Below the pieces are notes generated by a model, which was given only the letters and a program-made list of their open reading frames with translations, ran no database searches and was not told the origin of the DNA. A program made the position numbers and the translations under genes. Of a DNA stretch of 64,000 bases, positions 1 to 9,151 are shown piece after piece. This DNA is from Neoroseomonas marina (GTDB lineage Bacteria; Pseudomonadota; Alphaproteobacteria; Acetobacterales; Acetobacteraceae), in the NCBI RefSeq assembly GCF_012927745.1, contig NZ_JABBKX010000002.1, forward strand, positions 248,001 to 312,000. The letters are read 5' to 3'. The first letter of the stretch is position 1. Each line of letters begins with the position of its first letter.

Positions 1-585
1 CAGGATGCAGGGATAGCGTGCGTAGTCGTCGAGCATCACGACCTCTCGCGACGCCAGTGGGTGCGATGCCGGCAGCACCGCGACGAGGCGCGATCGCCCG
101 AATACCCTCGACGCGAGACTCGGCGGCGGTTCCGGCCCGGTCGCGATGCCCACATCGGCGCCGCGGCTCAGAAGCAGGTTGACCTGCTCTGCCTGCCCCT
201 TGGTGTCGAGTTCGATCTCGAGGCCGGGAAAGCGCCGATGCAGGCGGCCCATCACGCGAGGCAGCGACGATGTCGCCAGCATGTGCACGCAGACGACCGC
301 GATGCGTTCGCCAGCGCCGCGCGCGAGGCGCCGGGCGACCGAGGCGGTCTGCTCGACGCGGAGGAAGACCGCGTCCACCTCCTGGATGAGGATCTGCGCT
401 TCCTGCGTCGGGCGGATCCGACCTTCGCTTCGTTCGAAGAGCGTATAGCCGAGTTGCTGTTCCAGATGCCGCAGCATGCGGCTGGCGGAAGGCTGCGATA
501 CGCCCGTACGCGCCGCACCGCCAGTGATGCTGCCGGACCAGTAGATCTCCTTGAACAGGGCCAAGGCACGGAGATTCAAGGCCAT
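1..585 (-). CDS. LysR-family transcriptional regulator (partial, C-terminus outside window)
   Basis: The reading frame runs from an ATG at 585 without a stop to the window edge, giving 195 residues. The N-terminus is a typical LysR winged helix-turn-helix (MALNLRALALFKEIYWSGSI, then TGVSQPSASRMLRHLEQQLG and LFERSEGRIRPT). The start of the periplasmic-binding-protein-like effector domain follows from about residue 90. It is divergent from the Bug remnant and amidohydrolase to its right, the usual arrangement for a LysR protein controlling a neighbouring catabolic operon. The start was chosen because the LysR HTH conventionally begins within about 10 residues of the initiator. The effector cannot be told from the sequence. 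Confidence 0.93.
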   Translation of the reverse strand, partial: MALNLRALALFKEIYWSGSITGGAARTGVSQPSASRMLRHLEQQLGYTLFERSEGRIRPTQEAQILIQEVDAVFLRVEQTASVARRLARGAGERIAVVCVHMLATSSLPRVMGRLHRRFPGLEIELDTKGQAEQVNLLLSRGADVGIATGPEPPPSLASRVFGRSRLVAVLPASHPLASREVVMLDDYARYPCIL

Positions 586-780
586 CTTTCATCGTTGCTC
601 AATGGCGGGTCGATCGCAAGCCGGGGCTGCCGCATCGCCACCGACACTGAAAACCGCGGCAGCCTCCGCCGTCATGATGCCGTCCGCTGCATTTGGCAGT
701 GGCGACACGGCGTGCACCCCGCCGGCGCAGCGAACGCTCTTTCTCAGCGAGGGAAGCGCGGCGCGCATCGAAGCGTCCAC

Positions 781-1109
781 GAGGCTGGCCAGGTCCGCAT
801 CCTGGCGATCTCCGGCACCGAGCGGCACCCGGGATTGCCCAATGTCCCAACGGTGCGCGAGCAAGGCTTCGACTGGTCCGTGATGAGTTTCAACGCGGTC
901 ACCGCGCCGGCCGGCATCCCGCCGGACCGACGGCAACTGCTCGAGACGCCTTCCGCGCGGTGATGGGCGAAGTCGAGATTCGCGATCGGCCGACGGGCAT
1001 GGGCTCGGTCGTTTCCTTCACCCCGGGCGCCGAACTCGACGCGAGGATGCGCCGGGAGCGTGCTTCTTGGACTCAACTTGTGCGCGATGCCCACATCGAG
1101 GTGAACTGA
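781..1109 (+). pseudogene. Bug/TctC-family solute-binding receptor remnant (C-terminal part, frameshifted)
   Basis: From about 781 one frame reads QVRILAISGTERHPGLPNVP, then PTVREQGFDWSV and TAPAGIPPDRR. This is the conserved C-terminal half of Bug (tripartite tricarboxylate) receptors. After a frameshift near 935-960 a second frame reads VVSFTPGAELDARMRRERAS and WTQLVRDAHI, the family's C-terminal helix. The N-terminal two thirds and the signal peptide are missing, so the gene is dead. It lies four bases before the amidohydrolase start and was probably the first gene of that operon. Bug receptors normally bind small carboxylates in the periplasm. The family call is firm; the exact 5' limit is not. 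Confidence 0.8.
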
Positions 1110-1113
1110 CGCC

Positions 1114-2559
1114 ATGACCCTGCTCATTCGCAACACGACCATCGTGACCGGCGACGATGCCGACACGATCCACTACGGCGCCGCACTCGCGGTGTCGGGG
1201 AACCGCATCGTCGCCATCGGTCCCGACGCGGAGGTCGCGGCCCGCCATCCCGGCGCCGAGACGATCGACGCCACCGGGCGGGCCGTCTTCCCCGGCTTCG
1301 CCAACATCCACACGCATCTGGTGATGACGCTGGCGCGCGGCGTGTTCGAGGACCTGTCCCCGCCGCATGAGCCGCCCTTCTGCGGGGGTCTCTCGCCGAT
1401 CCCGCTGCCGGCCCTAGCACCGGCCGAGCAGGCTGCGATGTGCCGCCTCGGCGCGCTGGAGGCGATCCGGTCAGGCACCACGGCGCTGCTCGAGGACGCG
1501 GTCAACATCGAGAACTATGCGCAGGACATGGTCGATACCGGGCTGCGCCTGGTGCTCGCCGAGCGCGCCTGGGACCGCGCCGGCGCGTCGATCGGCGACC
1601 CGTCCGAATTCCGTCGCGACGCCGCCCTCGGCGAGGCCGGGCTGCGGCGCATCGAGAAACTGCACGCACGTTGGGACGGCGCCGGCGAGGGGCGCGTGCG
1701 CGTCGGCGTCTCCGCCTGGGCGCCGGACATGTGTTCGCCCGAGCTGCTGCGCGAGGTGCGCGCGTTGCAGGACCGGCTGGATACGGTCGGAACGATCCAC
1801 CTGAACCAGATCTGGGGCGAGGTCGCCGCCATCCAGGCGCATCACAACATGCTGCCAAGCCAGTTCCTCGAAAGCATCGGCTTCCTGAACGACCGGCTGG
1901 TCGCGGCGCATTGCCGCTGCATGACGAACGAGGAGGAACGCATCCTCGGGAAGCACCGCGTGCATGTCGCCTTCAATTCCGCCATCGCCGCGCGGCGCGG
2001 CCTCAGCCCGCGCGTCTGCGAGCTGGTCGAGGCCGGCTGCAATGTCGGCATGGGCAGCGACAACATGGCCGAGGACATGGTCGAGGTCATGCGCACCGGG
2101 CTCTTCATGGAGCGCATCCGGCGCCGCGACGGGCGCAACCCGACGCCGGAGGAAGCGCTGCGCTGGGCGACGCGCAACGGCTACACCGCCATGGGCGTGG
2201 CGGATGGCGGCTGGCTCGGCGAGGGCAGGCTCGCGGATTTCATCATGATCCGCACCGACCGGGCGCATCTCGCGCCGTTCCTGCGGGCTGTCTCCATCCT
2301 CGTGCACCAGGGCCAGGCGCGCGACGTCGAGGACGTGATGGTGGACGGGCGCTGGGTCATGCGGGAGGGGAAGGTGCTGACCCTCGACGAAGCCAAGGTG
2401 ATCCGCGAGGCGGAGGCGGTCGCCGACCAAGCCTGGGCGCGACTGTTCGAGGCCAACCCGCAATACCTGCGTCCGGATGGGCTGCGGCCGCTGCCCAGTG
2501 TCAGGCGGGACGGCATTGAGCGTGGGACGCTGCAACCGGTCGCACCACCGAGGAACTGA
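1114..2559 (+). CDS. Amidohydrolase of the cytosine deaminase / chlorohydrolase-like family
   Basis: This is a 481-residue metal-dependent hydrolase. Composite-domain strands flank a TIM-barrel catalytic core. Visible metal-site elements are H66-T-H68 in NIHTHL, H229 (TIHLNQ), H266 (AAHC) and D316 (GSDN). The C-terminal GRLADF motif is typical of deaminases that act on guanine-, S-adenosylhomocysteine- or triazine-like substrates. The length fits the family. It is probably cytosolic, as no signal peptide is seen. It follows a dead Bug receptor and a divergent LysR gene, suggesting a former uptake-plus-hydrolysis operon for a nitrogen-containing compound. The substrate cannot be assigned. Confidence 0.9.
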   Translation: MTLLIRNTTIVTGDDADTIHYGAALAVSGNRIVAIGPDAEVAARHPGAETIDATGRAVFPGFANIHTHLVMTLARGVFEDLSPPHEPPFCGGLSPIPLPALAPAEQAAMCRLGALEAIRSGTTALLEDAVNIENYAQDMVDTGLRLVLAERAWDRAGASIGDPSEFRRDAALGEAGLRRIEKLHARWDGAGEGRVRVGVSAWAPDMCSPELLREVRALQDRLDTVGTIHLNQIWGEVAAIQAHHNMLPSQFLESIGFLNDRLVAAHCRCMTNEEERILGKHRVHVAFNSAIAARRGLSPRVCELVEAGCNVGMGSDNMAEDMVEVMRTGLFMERIRRRDGRNPTPEEALRWATRNGYTAMGVADGGWLGEGRLADFIMIRTDRAHLAPFLRAVSILVHQGQARDVEDVMVDGRWVMREGKVLTLDEAKVIREAEAVADQAWARLFEANPQYLRPDGLRPLPSVRRDGIERGTLQPVAPPRN

Positions 2560-2602
2560 GCGCGCGCGCCTACGGTCCGGATGCCGCAGCCGGCGTACGG
2601 GA

Positions 2603-2683
2603 CAGCCCCCGAATTGATTGGGCACGATCATCCTCCAACCCCTGCGGAAGTCGGGGGCTGTTGTCCAATCAACTCGAGGGCTG
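2603..2683. repeat. Inverted repeat with a third pairing segment downstream of the amidohydrolase
   Basis: Arms 2603-2624 and 2662-2683 are reverse complements at 19 of 22 positions. A third segment, 2651-2660, is a perfect 10-base complement of 2603-2612. The left arm can therefore pair with either right-hand segment, but not with both. The position, 44 bases after the stop codon, suits a transcription terminator. A mobile-element repeat is also possible. There is no poly-T tract. Confidence 0.5.
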
Positions 2684-3100
2684 ATTCAGCGGCACTGAAC
2701 TTCGACGCTTTCATCGGATCCCCTCCTCCCGGCCCAGGAGACTCCCGGCACCGAAAGCTCTACCTTCAATCGCTCCAGTTTCTCGGGCTCGTATCAACCT
2801 GAAGTTGGCCGCGGTCTCGTGGACACCCCGAGGCTTGAGATGGAGGTGTCCGAGGCCGGAAAATTTTGGGTGCCCTACCGACCAGCCGCGACCGAGAAGC
2901 AGCCGGACCCTCAAGCTGTCTGGATCGCTGGTCCGCATTCCGTCCCGTACGAGTGCAGCAATGCGGACAGTGCTGGGGTTCCCTCGGCCGCCCGAGATCA
3001 TCGTCGCGGATCTGTCCCCCACCATTCGGCACGCCCCGCTGCTGAACCGGCAGGAGCTGCCTCTCACCGCTCCTACCGGCCGACGATTGAGGTCACGCGC
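2684..3100. other. Intergenic stretch with no recognisable gene
   Basis: I see no open frame with plausible protein character on either strand. Given the pseudogenes on both sides this is probably decayed coding sequence. Confidence 0.5.
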
Positions 3101-3295
3101 CTACTCCCGGCGCAGACCGGTCGCAGCGATAATCCGCCGGTAGCGCTCGACGTCCGCGGCGACAGCCTGAGCCGTATCGGCAGGACTTCCCGGCAATGCG
3201 CGAAGCCCGAGTTCGTCGAACCGCTTCTGTACGTCAGGTCTTTCGGCGATCTCGTTTGGCCTCTTCGCGGGATGCGAGACGGAGGCCCAGAAGGC
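3101..3295 (-). pseudogene. Second Bug/TctC receptor remnant (C-terminal end only)
   Basis: On the minus strand the frame ending at the TAG at 3101-3103 reads PDVQKRFDELGLRALPGSPA and then AADVERYRRIIAATGLRRE. This is the characteristic Bug-family C-terminus (P-D-V, a G-L turn, a 'P..T...V..D..R' helix and a closing 'aaG'). Upstream the match decays (WASVSHPAKRPNEI) and then stops making sense where the LysR remnant begins. No start codon or signal sequence remains. It is a second, independently decayed solute receptor facing the amidohydrolase. Confidence 0.7.
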
Positions 3296-3296
3296 G

Positions 3297-3674
3297 CGGC
3301 ACCTGGCGAGCCAGGTCCTCGTCCATTCGAAGCCTCTGCCCGGTGCCTGGAGGAATTGGCTGCGAGCCTACCGCCAGTCCACGGCTGATCCGGCGGTGGC
3401 TATCGGACTCGACGGGGTCGACCCTACCCGCGGACCGCAGTTTGAGACCCTGAATCTGAGTTTCCAGGCGGTGGTGGAAGGCATCGGTATCGCGATCGGC
3501 ATCGCGGCGTTTCTTCGGGGATGACATCGCCAAGGGCGTTCTGCACAGCCCCATTGCCTTTCAGCGGTGCGGTACGCGCCATTTTCACGTCGTTGCAGGA
3601 TCGGCGGACCGAAGGCCAGAGCCGTGGGGCTCTATAAGGAGTGGCTCGTCGAGGAGGCACAGCGGTCCGACTGA
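3297..3674 (+). pseudogene. GcvA-like LysR regulator remnant (effector-domain end, frameshifted)
   Basis: The plus strand around 3335-3520 reads WRNWLRAYRQST, then NLSFQAVVEGIGIAIG. These match the W..WL and 'a..aG.Gvalg' blocks of the GcvA subgroup of LysR effector domains. After a stop at 3523 and shifts, a frame ends LYKEWLVEEAQRSD before the TGA at 3672-3674, the usual 'F..WL..E' C-terminus of this subgroup. The DNA-binding domain is gone. Together with the adjacent Bug remnant this was probably a LysR-plus-receptor unit. Confidence 0.6.
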
Positions 3675-4354
3675 GATCCGGCGGGTAGGCCACGACGCGA
3701 GGAGCGCGCATCGGCTTCCAGGCGGAGCAACGCCGGGTCGTTGCTGTAGCGCTGGAACACCCACGCGGAGCGGAACACGCCGTTTCCCGAGATCATGCTC
3801 GCCACGAACGAAGCTACGGGCCCTTGCCGAGCCTGTCACTGGTCCCAGGCAAGCAGATTATCGCCTGCTTCGGCGCCGAGACGCTGTCGTCGGGCTGTAG
3901 ACTGCTGCTGGCGTTGCACGAGGTTGAGGAACGCCGCAGCGTGGTCGCGGCGCCTTGCCGCCGGCAGCGACGATCCACGCGCCCCGGAGCTGCCCAGCAA
4001 AGCGTTGCCGACAGCTGCACTTCCACGTGCCGATAAGCACTGCTGACCATGAGGACGGCAATGGCGCCCACAGGCAGCGCCGTTATCCGGATCGGAATCG
4101 GCGTCCTTCAGCAAGAATCTCCCCGTTCTCCGCGAGGCGTGACCAATCGGCGGTGCCTCCACTACGGTCCTCATCGACGGGGACCCGGACCCGAAAGCGC
4201 GGGGACCGCCGGAGACGCCGCACGGTGAGGCGGATCGAGGGCGGTGGTGGGGATGGCGGCGAACCCGCTGGTGCCCACCAGGCCGGTCGCCATAGGGCCG
4301 GCTGCATGGTTGGAGGCGGGTGCGGACACGGCGGTGCCGCACCCGCCATCGCGC
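3675..4354. other. Gap between the decayed LysR and the prophage, no confident gene
   Basis: A minus-strand frame at 4083-4307 (74 residues, proline-rich then VRRLRRSPRFRVRVPVDEDR) and another at 3836-4342 follow the tail spike gene. They could be a broken short virion gene. Neither has a recognisable domain, a good ribosome-binding site or consistent codon use, so I do not call a gene. The left end of the prophage must lie here, but no attachment repeat is visible. Confidence 0.4.
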
Positions 4355-6181
4355 TTACGGCGCCCGCCGCTTGGTCACCTGCACCGACAGCGTTGCCGGG
4401 CCCAGATCGAAGGTGGCCGGCGAGATGTTCCTGGCCATCACACGCACGGTGTTGTTGGACCATGCGGTGGCGTCGAGTTCGATGAAGCGCGTCGAGGACG
4501 CCAGCGCCGCGTAGGCGAGGTCTCCCTGCCGCGCACCATTGACGGTGACGTCGAGCAGGCTGGTCGCCCCAGGTTCGAGGCTCGGCAGATCCCACGCCAC
4601 CTCTGCCGCGAACTCCCGCAGCCCTACTGGAAGGGTTGGCGTGCCGCAGAGCAGGGCCGGCGCGGCCTCTGGCAGACCATACAGGCGCAGTGCCTCGACC
4701 TCGATCTGCCCGTCAAAGCCGACGATGCCGATCTGCGCGAACGCCACGCCGGGCCCGAGCCGCACCGTCATGCGCTTGTTCAGGGAGGCGTCGGCCATGG
4801 CGGCACCACCGGTCCAGGCTTTCGATGGGACGTTCCACAGCAACGTGGTGATGGAAGCCAGCGCGTCGCCGGCGATGTTCTCGCGCACATTCATCGCCGC
4901 ATCGAAGCAGCGCACGAAGATCCGCCCCCCGTCGGCGCCACCGACGAGCGAATGCACCAGCGCGAACTCCTTCGCCTGCCCGCACTCCACCACGAAGGCC
5001 AGCCCCCGCTGCGCCGCGAGCAGCAGCCCGCGCGCGGTCGGCGTGATGTCGTCCAGGCCGTTGAAGGACAGCCCGGCCAGCGTCGTGGCGCTGGTGGTCG
5101 AGGTCGCGACCACCGCCAGCCCCTCGACGCCGATCTCCGTCGCACTGTGCCGAAAGGCCCTGGCCCGGACATTCGGCACGGAGCCGAGCAGCCGCAGATG
5201 TCGCGAGGCCGGGGCACGATGGCGGTTGATCACGGTGTTGCCGCAGCGCGTCGCGGTCGCGGCGTAGTCGATGCCGACCTGGTAGGTGTTGCTCCACGCC
5301 ACCTCATACTCGCAATCCTGCGCCGCGGCGGTGTGCCGTGCGACGATCGGCGAGCAAGCCTCCATGCGCAGCGCCCGGCCGATGATCGCCGAGCCGCTGG
5401 TCTCGTTCAGGAAGGGAATGGCGACGTTCGGCTCGAGCTGGCGCAGCTCGAAGTTTGGCGCGTCGAAGACGTGCCGGTTGTGGTTGTTGTAGGCGCCGTC
5501 GGCCCTAGACAGCCGGATCCCAAAGCGGTCCAGGCTGGGGTTGATTCCGGTCGCGATGGCGAAGTGCCCGCCATAGTAGCGGATCGAGGTGTTCCAGGCG
5601 GTCGCCGTGGCGCAGCGGATGTCGAGGCCGATGCGGTTGTTGAGGATGCGGCCGAGGTGGAAGGTGCTGTCCTCGACGCCGCGGCCGTCGCCCAGGGTCC
5701 GCATGCCGATGGTGAAGCCCGACACCAGGCGGAGTTCGACCACCGAGGCGTCGATGTTGCGCACCAGGATGCCGATGTCGGCCTCGTCGAGCCAGTCGGA
5801 CTGGGTCTGCCGGGTGACCTGCAGCCCGGCATAGTGCTTCTCGCCGTTGCGGACAGTGCCGCCATCGCCCAGCGTCAGCACGGTCGCCGGAGCGGTGCCG
5901 GTGTAGCGGATGATCCCGTGCATGATCAGCCCCCGCGCGCCGCCGCCGAGGGCGACGCCGGCGGAGACGTTCCAGGTGCCCGGCGGGATGACCGCGAACT
6001 TCTGGTCGGCCGCGGCGCGGTCGAAGGCCGCCTGGATGGCGGCGCGATCATCGGCGACACCGTCACCGAGGCCGCCGAAGTCGGACGGCAGCACCGTCTC
6101 GCGGTCGCGCAGGTATTTCGCCAGGTCGGTCTTGCTGACCGCGGTGTCGAGCACCAGCAGGTCGTCGATGCGGGCAGGCAT
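4355..6181 (-). CDS. Phage tail spike / receptor-binding protein with pectate-lyase-like beta-helix
   Basis: This is a 608-residue virion protein. Residues about 33-60 (SDFGGLGDGVADDRAAIQAA) are the hallmark N-terminal motif of the pectate lyase superfamily (PF12708) found in phage tail spikes. A long stretch of repetitive beta-strand-rich sequence follows, as expected for a right-handed beta-helix. A small C-terminal domain (about 520-608) is typical of trimerisation or receptor binding. It is the last gene of the tail module, directly after the hub gene (10-base gap). Its role is to contact the host surface and possibly cleave polysaccharide. In Bil-type immunity the tail tip or fibre is the conjugation target, which makes it notable beside the ubiquitin-like cargo. 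Confidence 0.85.
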   Translation of the reverse strand: MPARIDDLLVLDTAVSKTDLAKYLRDRETVLPSDFGGLGDGVADDRAAIQAAFDRAAADQKFAVIPPGTWNVSAGVALGGGARGLIMHGIIRYTGTAPATVLTLGDGGTVRNGEKHYAGLQVTRQTQSDWLDEADIGILVRNIDASVVELRLVSGFTIGMRTLGDGRGVEDSTFHLGRILNNRIGLDIRCATATAWNTSIRYYGGHFAIATGINPSLDRFGIRLSRADGAYNNHNRHVFDAPNFELRQLEPNVAIPFLNETSGSAIIGRALRMEACSPIVARHTAAAQDCEYEVAWSNTYQVGIDYAATATRCGNTVINRHRAPASRHLRLLGSVPNVRARAFRHSATEIGVEGLAVVATSTTSATTLAGLSFNGLDDITPTARGLLLAAQRGLAFVVECGQAKEFALVHSLVGGADGGRIFVRCFDAAMNVRENIAGDALASITTLLWNVPSKAWTGGAAMADASLNKRMTVRLGPGVAFAQIGIVGFDGQIEVEALRLYGLPEAAPALLCGTPTLPVGLREFAAEVAWDLPSLEPGATSLLDVTVNGARQGDLAYAALASSTRFIELDATAWSNNTVRVMARNISPATFDLGPATLSVQVTKRRAP

Positions 6182-6191
6182 GTGGATGTCC

Positions 6192-8198
6192 CTACAGCGC
6201 GGTCGCTGTCACCGGCCCGGCCAGGGTCGAGACGTTGCCCTCGGCGGAGACGGTGCGCAGCCAGTACCAGCGGGTGTCGCCGGCGCTGAGGCTCGTGCGG
6301 TCCCAGAAGAGCCCGGTCGGCTCCGCCGGCAGCTTCGTCGCCGCAGCGAGGCTGCTGGTCGTCGCCTCGAATACTTGCAACTTCACCGCGTCGGCCGGAA
6401 AGCCCCCGGAGAGCCGGATGCCGCCGGCAATACCCGCGGCGGTGGGCGCCGCGACCGCGGCGGGGACGAGGGCCTGCCGCCAGCCCGACACCGCGCCACT
6501 GCGCGCCACCGCGCGCACCCGGAAGCCGGTGGGCTCGGCGGTGGGGATGGCCGCGGCGGTGGCGCCCAGAGACCCGCCGTAGCCCTGCCAGGCCGCGACG
6601 GAAGCCGGCAGGAACTCGACCTGGTAGCCAGCGAGGTGCGAGGAGCCGACCGCGGCCCAGGAGACGGCCAGGACGGCAAAGGCGGTCACCTGCGGCGTCT
6701 CCACCGCGATGCTGGCCGGTGCGGCGATGACGCCCGGGTTCGGCAGCACCACGGCCGGGTTGCTCCCGGTGGCGCGTTCATCCACCGCCGGGTTCCAGTC
6801 CCACACCGCGGGGTCCTCCTCCTCCAGGGTAAGATCGACACCGCCCTCGGCGGCGAGCGACCAGGCGGTGACCCGCGCCGGGAAGGGCGTGAGGCGGTCG
6901 AGCGCGACCGTCGCCGCCTCCCACGGCCGCAGCCGCAACGCCGAGAGGTTCGCCGGAAAGGCCACGGTGCGCTGGCGGCGGTTGCGCTCCAGCTCGACCT
7001 TCATCAGCCGCTGGACGGTGCTGACCGAGGTGGTCAGCGGGAACTCGAGGTCGCGATAGATCATCTCGCCGCCGTCCTGGGCGACGTAGTTGCTGGCCAG
7101 CAGCGGCGGGGCGTCGGTCGGCTGCCAGTTGGCGGCGGGCTCGACGTAGACGGCGCGCACCCCGTTGAAGAGATCCCGCCGCGGCCGCGCACCCTGGATG
7201 GTGACGTCGCCGCGGAGATCGTCCGAGGTCAGGGTGGCGGCCGGCAGCGCCGGCGCCCCGGCATGGATGAAGAACCGTCCGCCGGAGACCACCAGCGCAC
7301 CGGCCATGGCAGCGGCGAGCTTGCGGGTGATGGCAATCTTGCCTTCGGCGAGCGACAGCACGCCGTTGGCGGTGTAGCGGCGCTCGTAGATCCCGTCTCG
7401 GGTGCCAACCAGCTCGTCGCAGATGTTGGCGGCGGCCATCAGCGCCGGGATGTCGATGTCGGCCCAGGACGCCCGCCAGCCGAAGGGAGCGGTGAGGTAC
7501 CAGGCGAGCAGCAGGGCCGGGTTATCGGACCAGCCCACCATCCCGGTGCGCGGGTCGAGGATGGTGTCGGCACCCTCGACGATGGCGGCGATGTTGGGCG
7601 GGCCGGCGGGGAAGGCCTCGGCGGTGAGCTTGAGGCGGACGGCGACATAGGCGCGGCCACGGCCGCGATGGTCGCTGGTCCACTGGCCGCCGGTCTCGGC
7701 GATCAGATTGGCGTCGGCCGCTTGGTCTGGCTCCCCCAGGTGCCGGTCGATGCGGACCAGCCCGGCGAGCGAGCCATCGCTCTCCACCTTGTCGCCGAGG
7801 AATACCTCGCCGATGGCACGGACGCGGTGCGCGGCGAGCACGACGACGGAATAGAAGTAGCCGTCCGCGCGACCCTCATCGTCGGTCGCCGAGTGCAGGA
7901 AGACGATCGGCCCGGACACCTTGCAGCGGCCGAGGACGAGCTGGTGCTCGGTGACCGGCTGGCGGAAGGCCTGGGTGCGGCCGGCGCCCGGCTGGCCGGC
8001 GTCGAAGCCGGCGATCGCTGCCGCCTGCGGGCTGAGGCTGGCCTGCTTTTTCTGCTTTTGCGGAAAGACCGACTGGCCGATGGCGGAGACGATGAAGGCA
8101 GCGCCAGCGCCGACCACGGCACCGATGATGCCACCGCCGACCGCAGCGGAGGCGACGCCGGCAGCGGCGACAGCAATGAGGGGGACGGCGGCAGGCAT
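6192..8198 (-). CDS. Phage tail hub / host-specificity protein (gpJ-like)
   Basis: This 668-residue protein has an N-terminal hydrophobic glycine/alanine-rich segment (residues 5-45). A central baseplate-hub region follows (AYVAVRLKLTAEAFPAG, NPALLLAWYLT, 'LFNGVRAVYVEP'), matching the putative phage tail protein family (PF13550 type) of lambda gpJ relatives. Fibronectin III-like modules make up the last 230 residues (SWAAVGSSHLAGYQVEF, FRVRAVARSGAVSGWRQ). It sits between the tail tip peptidase-like gene and the tail spike, as gpJ does in lambda-like tails. The tail-hub call is robust; the receptor is unknown. Confidence 0.85.
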   Translation of the reverse strand: MPAAVPLIAVAAAGVASAAVGGGIIGAVVGAGAAFIVSAIGQSVFPQKQKKQASLSPQAAAIAGFDAGQPGAGRTQAFRQPVTEHQLVLGRCKVSGPIVFLHSATDDEGRADGYFYSVVVLAAHRVRAIGEVFLGDKVESDGSLAGLVRIDRHLGEPDQAADANLIAETGGQWTSDHRGRGRAYVAVRLKLTAEAFPAGPPNIAAIVEGADTILDPRTGMVGWSDNPALLLAWYLTAPFGWRASWADIDIPALMAAANICDELVGTRDGIYERRYTANGVLSLAEGKIAITRKLAAAMAGALVVSGGRFFIHAGAPALPAATLTSDDLRGDVTIQGARPRRDLFNGVRAVYVEPAANWQPTDAPPLLASNYVAQDGGEMIYRDLEFPLTTSVSTVQRLMKVELERNRRQRTVAFPANLSALRLRPWEAATVALDRLTPFPARVTAWSLAAEGGVDLTLEEEDPAVWDWNPAVDERATGSNPAVVLPNPGVIAAPASIAVETPQVTAFAVLAVSWAAVGSSHLAGYQVEFLPASVAAWQGYGGSLGATAAAIPTAEPTGFRVRAVARSGAVSGWRQALVPAAVAAPTAAGIAGGIRLSGGFPADAVKLQVFEATTSSLAAATKLPAEPTGLFWDRTSLSAGDTRWYWLRTVSAEGNVSTLAGPVTATAL

Positions 8199-8219
8199 CG
8201 GGCGCAGTCCTCCGGGGCG

Positions 8220-8573
8220 TCAGGCGATGCGCCAGGCAGTGGTGCAGGTGGTGAGCGGGGCGCGGACCAGGCCCCGGGGGCCGACGAAGGCGGCGCGCCC
8301 GCCATCGACGACGACGCCGAGGCGGGGCGGGTCACCCGCCAGCACGACGTCCCCCGCCCGCGCGAAGGCCGGCGGGATGCGCGGGAAGCCGGCGCTATCG
8401 GCCGTGGCCTCCAACGAGGGCAGGCTGCGCCAGGCAGGGATCCGGCCCGTGCTGGCGCGCACTGCGGCCAAGGCAAACCGCCCGCAGTTCCAGCGATGGG
8501 CATCGAAGGGGCGCATCTCCGCCGCGGCCAGCAGGGCTGCCAGCCGCGCGTGCCAGTCCGGCTGCCGCGCCAT
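8220..8573 (-). CDS. DUF6950-type tail tip protein (gpK-like, NlpC/P60-like fold)
   Basis: This small protein has 117 residues. It carries the 'W-N-C-G-R-F-A' motif (HRWNCGRFALAAV, residues 26-38) where NlpC/P60-like tail proteins place their catalytic cysteine region. A second block (FARAGDVVLAGDPPRLGVVV) and the closing 'aWR' motif are as in DUF6950. In lambda-like tails the equivalent gpK is a peptidoglycan hydrolase at the tail tip. It overlaps the preceding gene by one base (TGATG). Whether it is an active peptidase is not certain. Confidence 0.75.
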   Translation of the reverse strand: MARQPDWHARLAALLAAAEMRPFDAHRWNCGRFALAAVRASTGRIPAWRSLPSLEATADSAGFPRIPPAFARAGDVVLAGDPPRLGVVVDGGRAAFVGPRGLVRAPLTTCTTAWRIA

Positions 8574-9151
8574 CAGCTGGCCGGCAGCCGGATCTCCGCC
8601 TCCTGCAGGGCGGGGACGAACTCGAAGAAGCGGTCCCCCGGATACTCCGCCTGCTGGTCAGCGTCGGTGTAGCGCCGCACCTCGGCGCGCTCGAGGTCGA
8701 CGAGGCGGCTCTCGCAGGTGAGCGAGATCCTGGGCTCGGCGCCGTCCACCACCTGCATGGTGTCCATCAGCCCGGCCCAGAGGGGGAACGGGTCGGCGAC
8801 AAAGGCGCCCTCGGCATCGAGCAGCGCGCCCCATAGCCGCGCCGGGCGCAGCCGAAAGGACTGCTCGGCGAGCGCGATATCCACCACTTCCTGAGGGACT
8901 GGCGACAGCGTCAAGGTGATGCGCACGGCGCGCAACTCGGCGGTCTCCTCGATATCGGAGACGGCGCCGATGGTGCCCATGCCCTCGTAGGTGACGCCGG
9001 CCCACTGCAGCGGCCCAAGCCCGGTCCAGGCGCGGATGGGCCCGGAGGCGAAGTCGAGCTCGACCAGCACCACCGGCATCGCCACCGGCGCGGTCGCCGC
9101 CGCGGCGGCCTGGGGCGAGAGGCGCGGCGTGGCAGTGATGCCCTCCGTCAT
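8573..9151 (-). CDS. Phage minor tail protein (gpL / DUF2163-like)
   Basis: The 192-residue product has the pattern of tail tip proteins: 'ldfasG.ira.tGlG.l.w.G..Y.GmG', then 'et.ELra..i.ltLs' and a later 'WAGLMDTM'. It lies between the gpM-like and gpK-like genes, with an ATGA overlap on one side and TGATG on the other. It is predicted to form the distal tail ring that carries the hub. The family assignment rests on motif spacing and position. Confidence 0.65.
   Translation of the reverse strand: MTEGITATPRLSPQAAAAATAPVAMPVVLVELDFASGPIRAWTGLGPLQWAGVTYEGMGTIGAVSDIEETAELRAVRITLTLSPVPQEVVDIALAEQSFRLRPARLWGALLDAEGAFVADPFPLWAGLMDTMQVVDGAEPRISLTCESRLVDLERAEVRRYTDADQQAEYPGDRFFEFVPALQEAEIRLPAS

Noticed and set aside
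61-963. Long plus-strand open frame across the left end
   Set aside because: Its first two thirds lie antisense to a clear LysR gene and have no protein character. Only the end (about 781 on) carries the Bug remnant.
4083-4342. Short minus-strand frames after the tail spike gene
   Set aside because: They have no recognisable domain or ribosome-binding site and overlap one another in different frames. I left them as a gap description.
2560-4354. Search for a copy of the tRNA-Gly 3' end as a left attachment site
   Set aside because: No match longer than a few bases was found in this stretch or next to the prophage and recombinase borders.
4244-8672. Long plus-strand frames opposite the tail spike and hub genes
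   Set aside because: They are antisense shadows of GC-rich codon usage on well-supported minus-strand virion genes.
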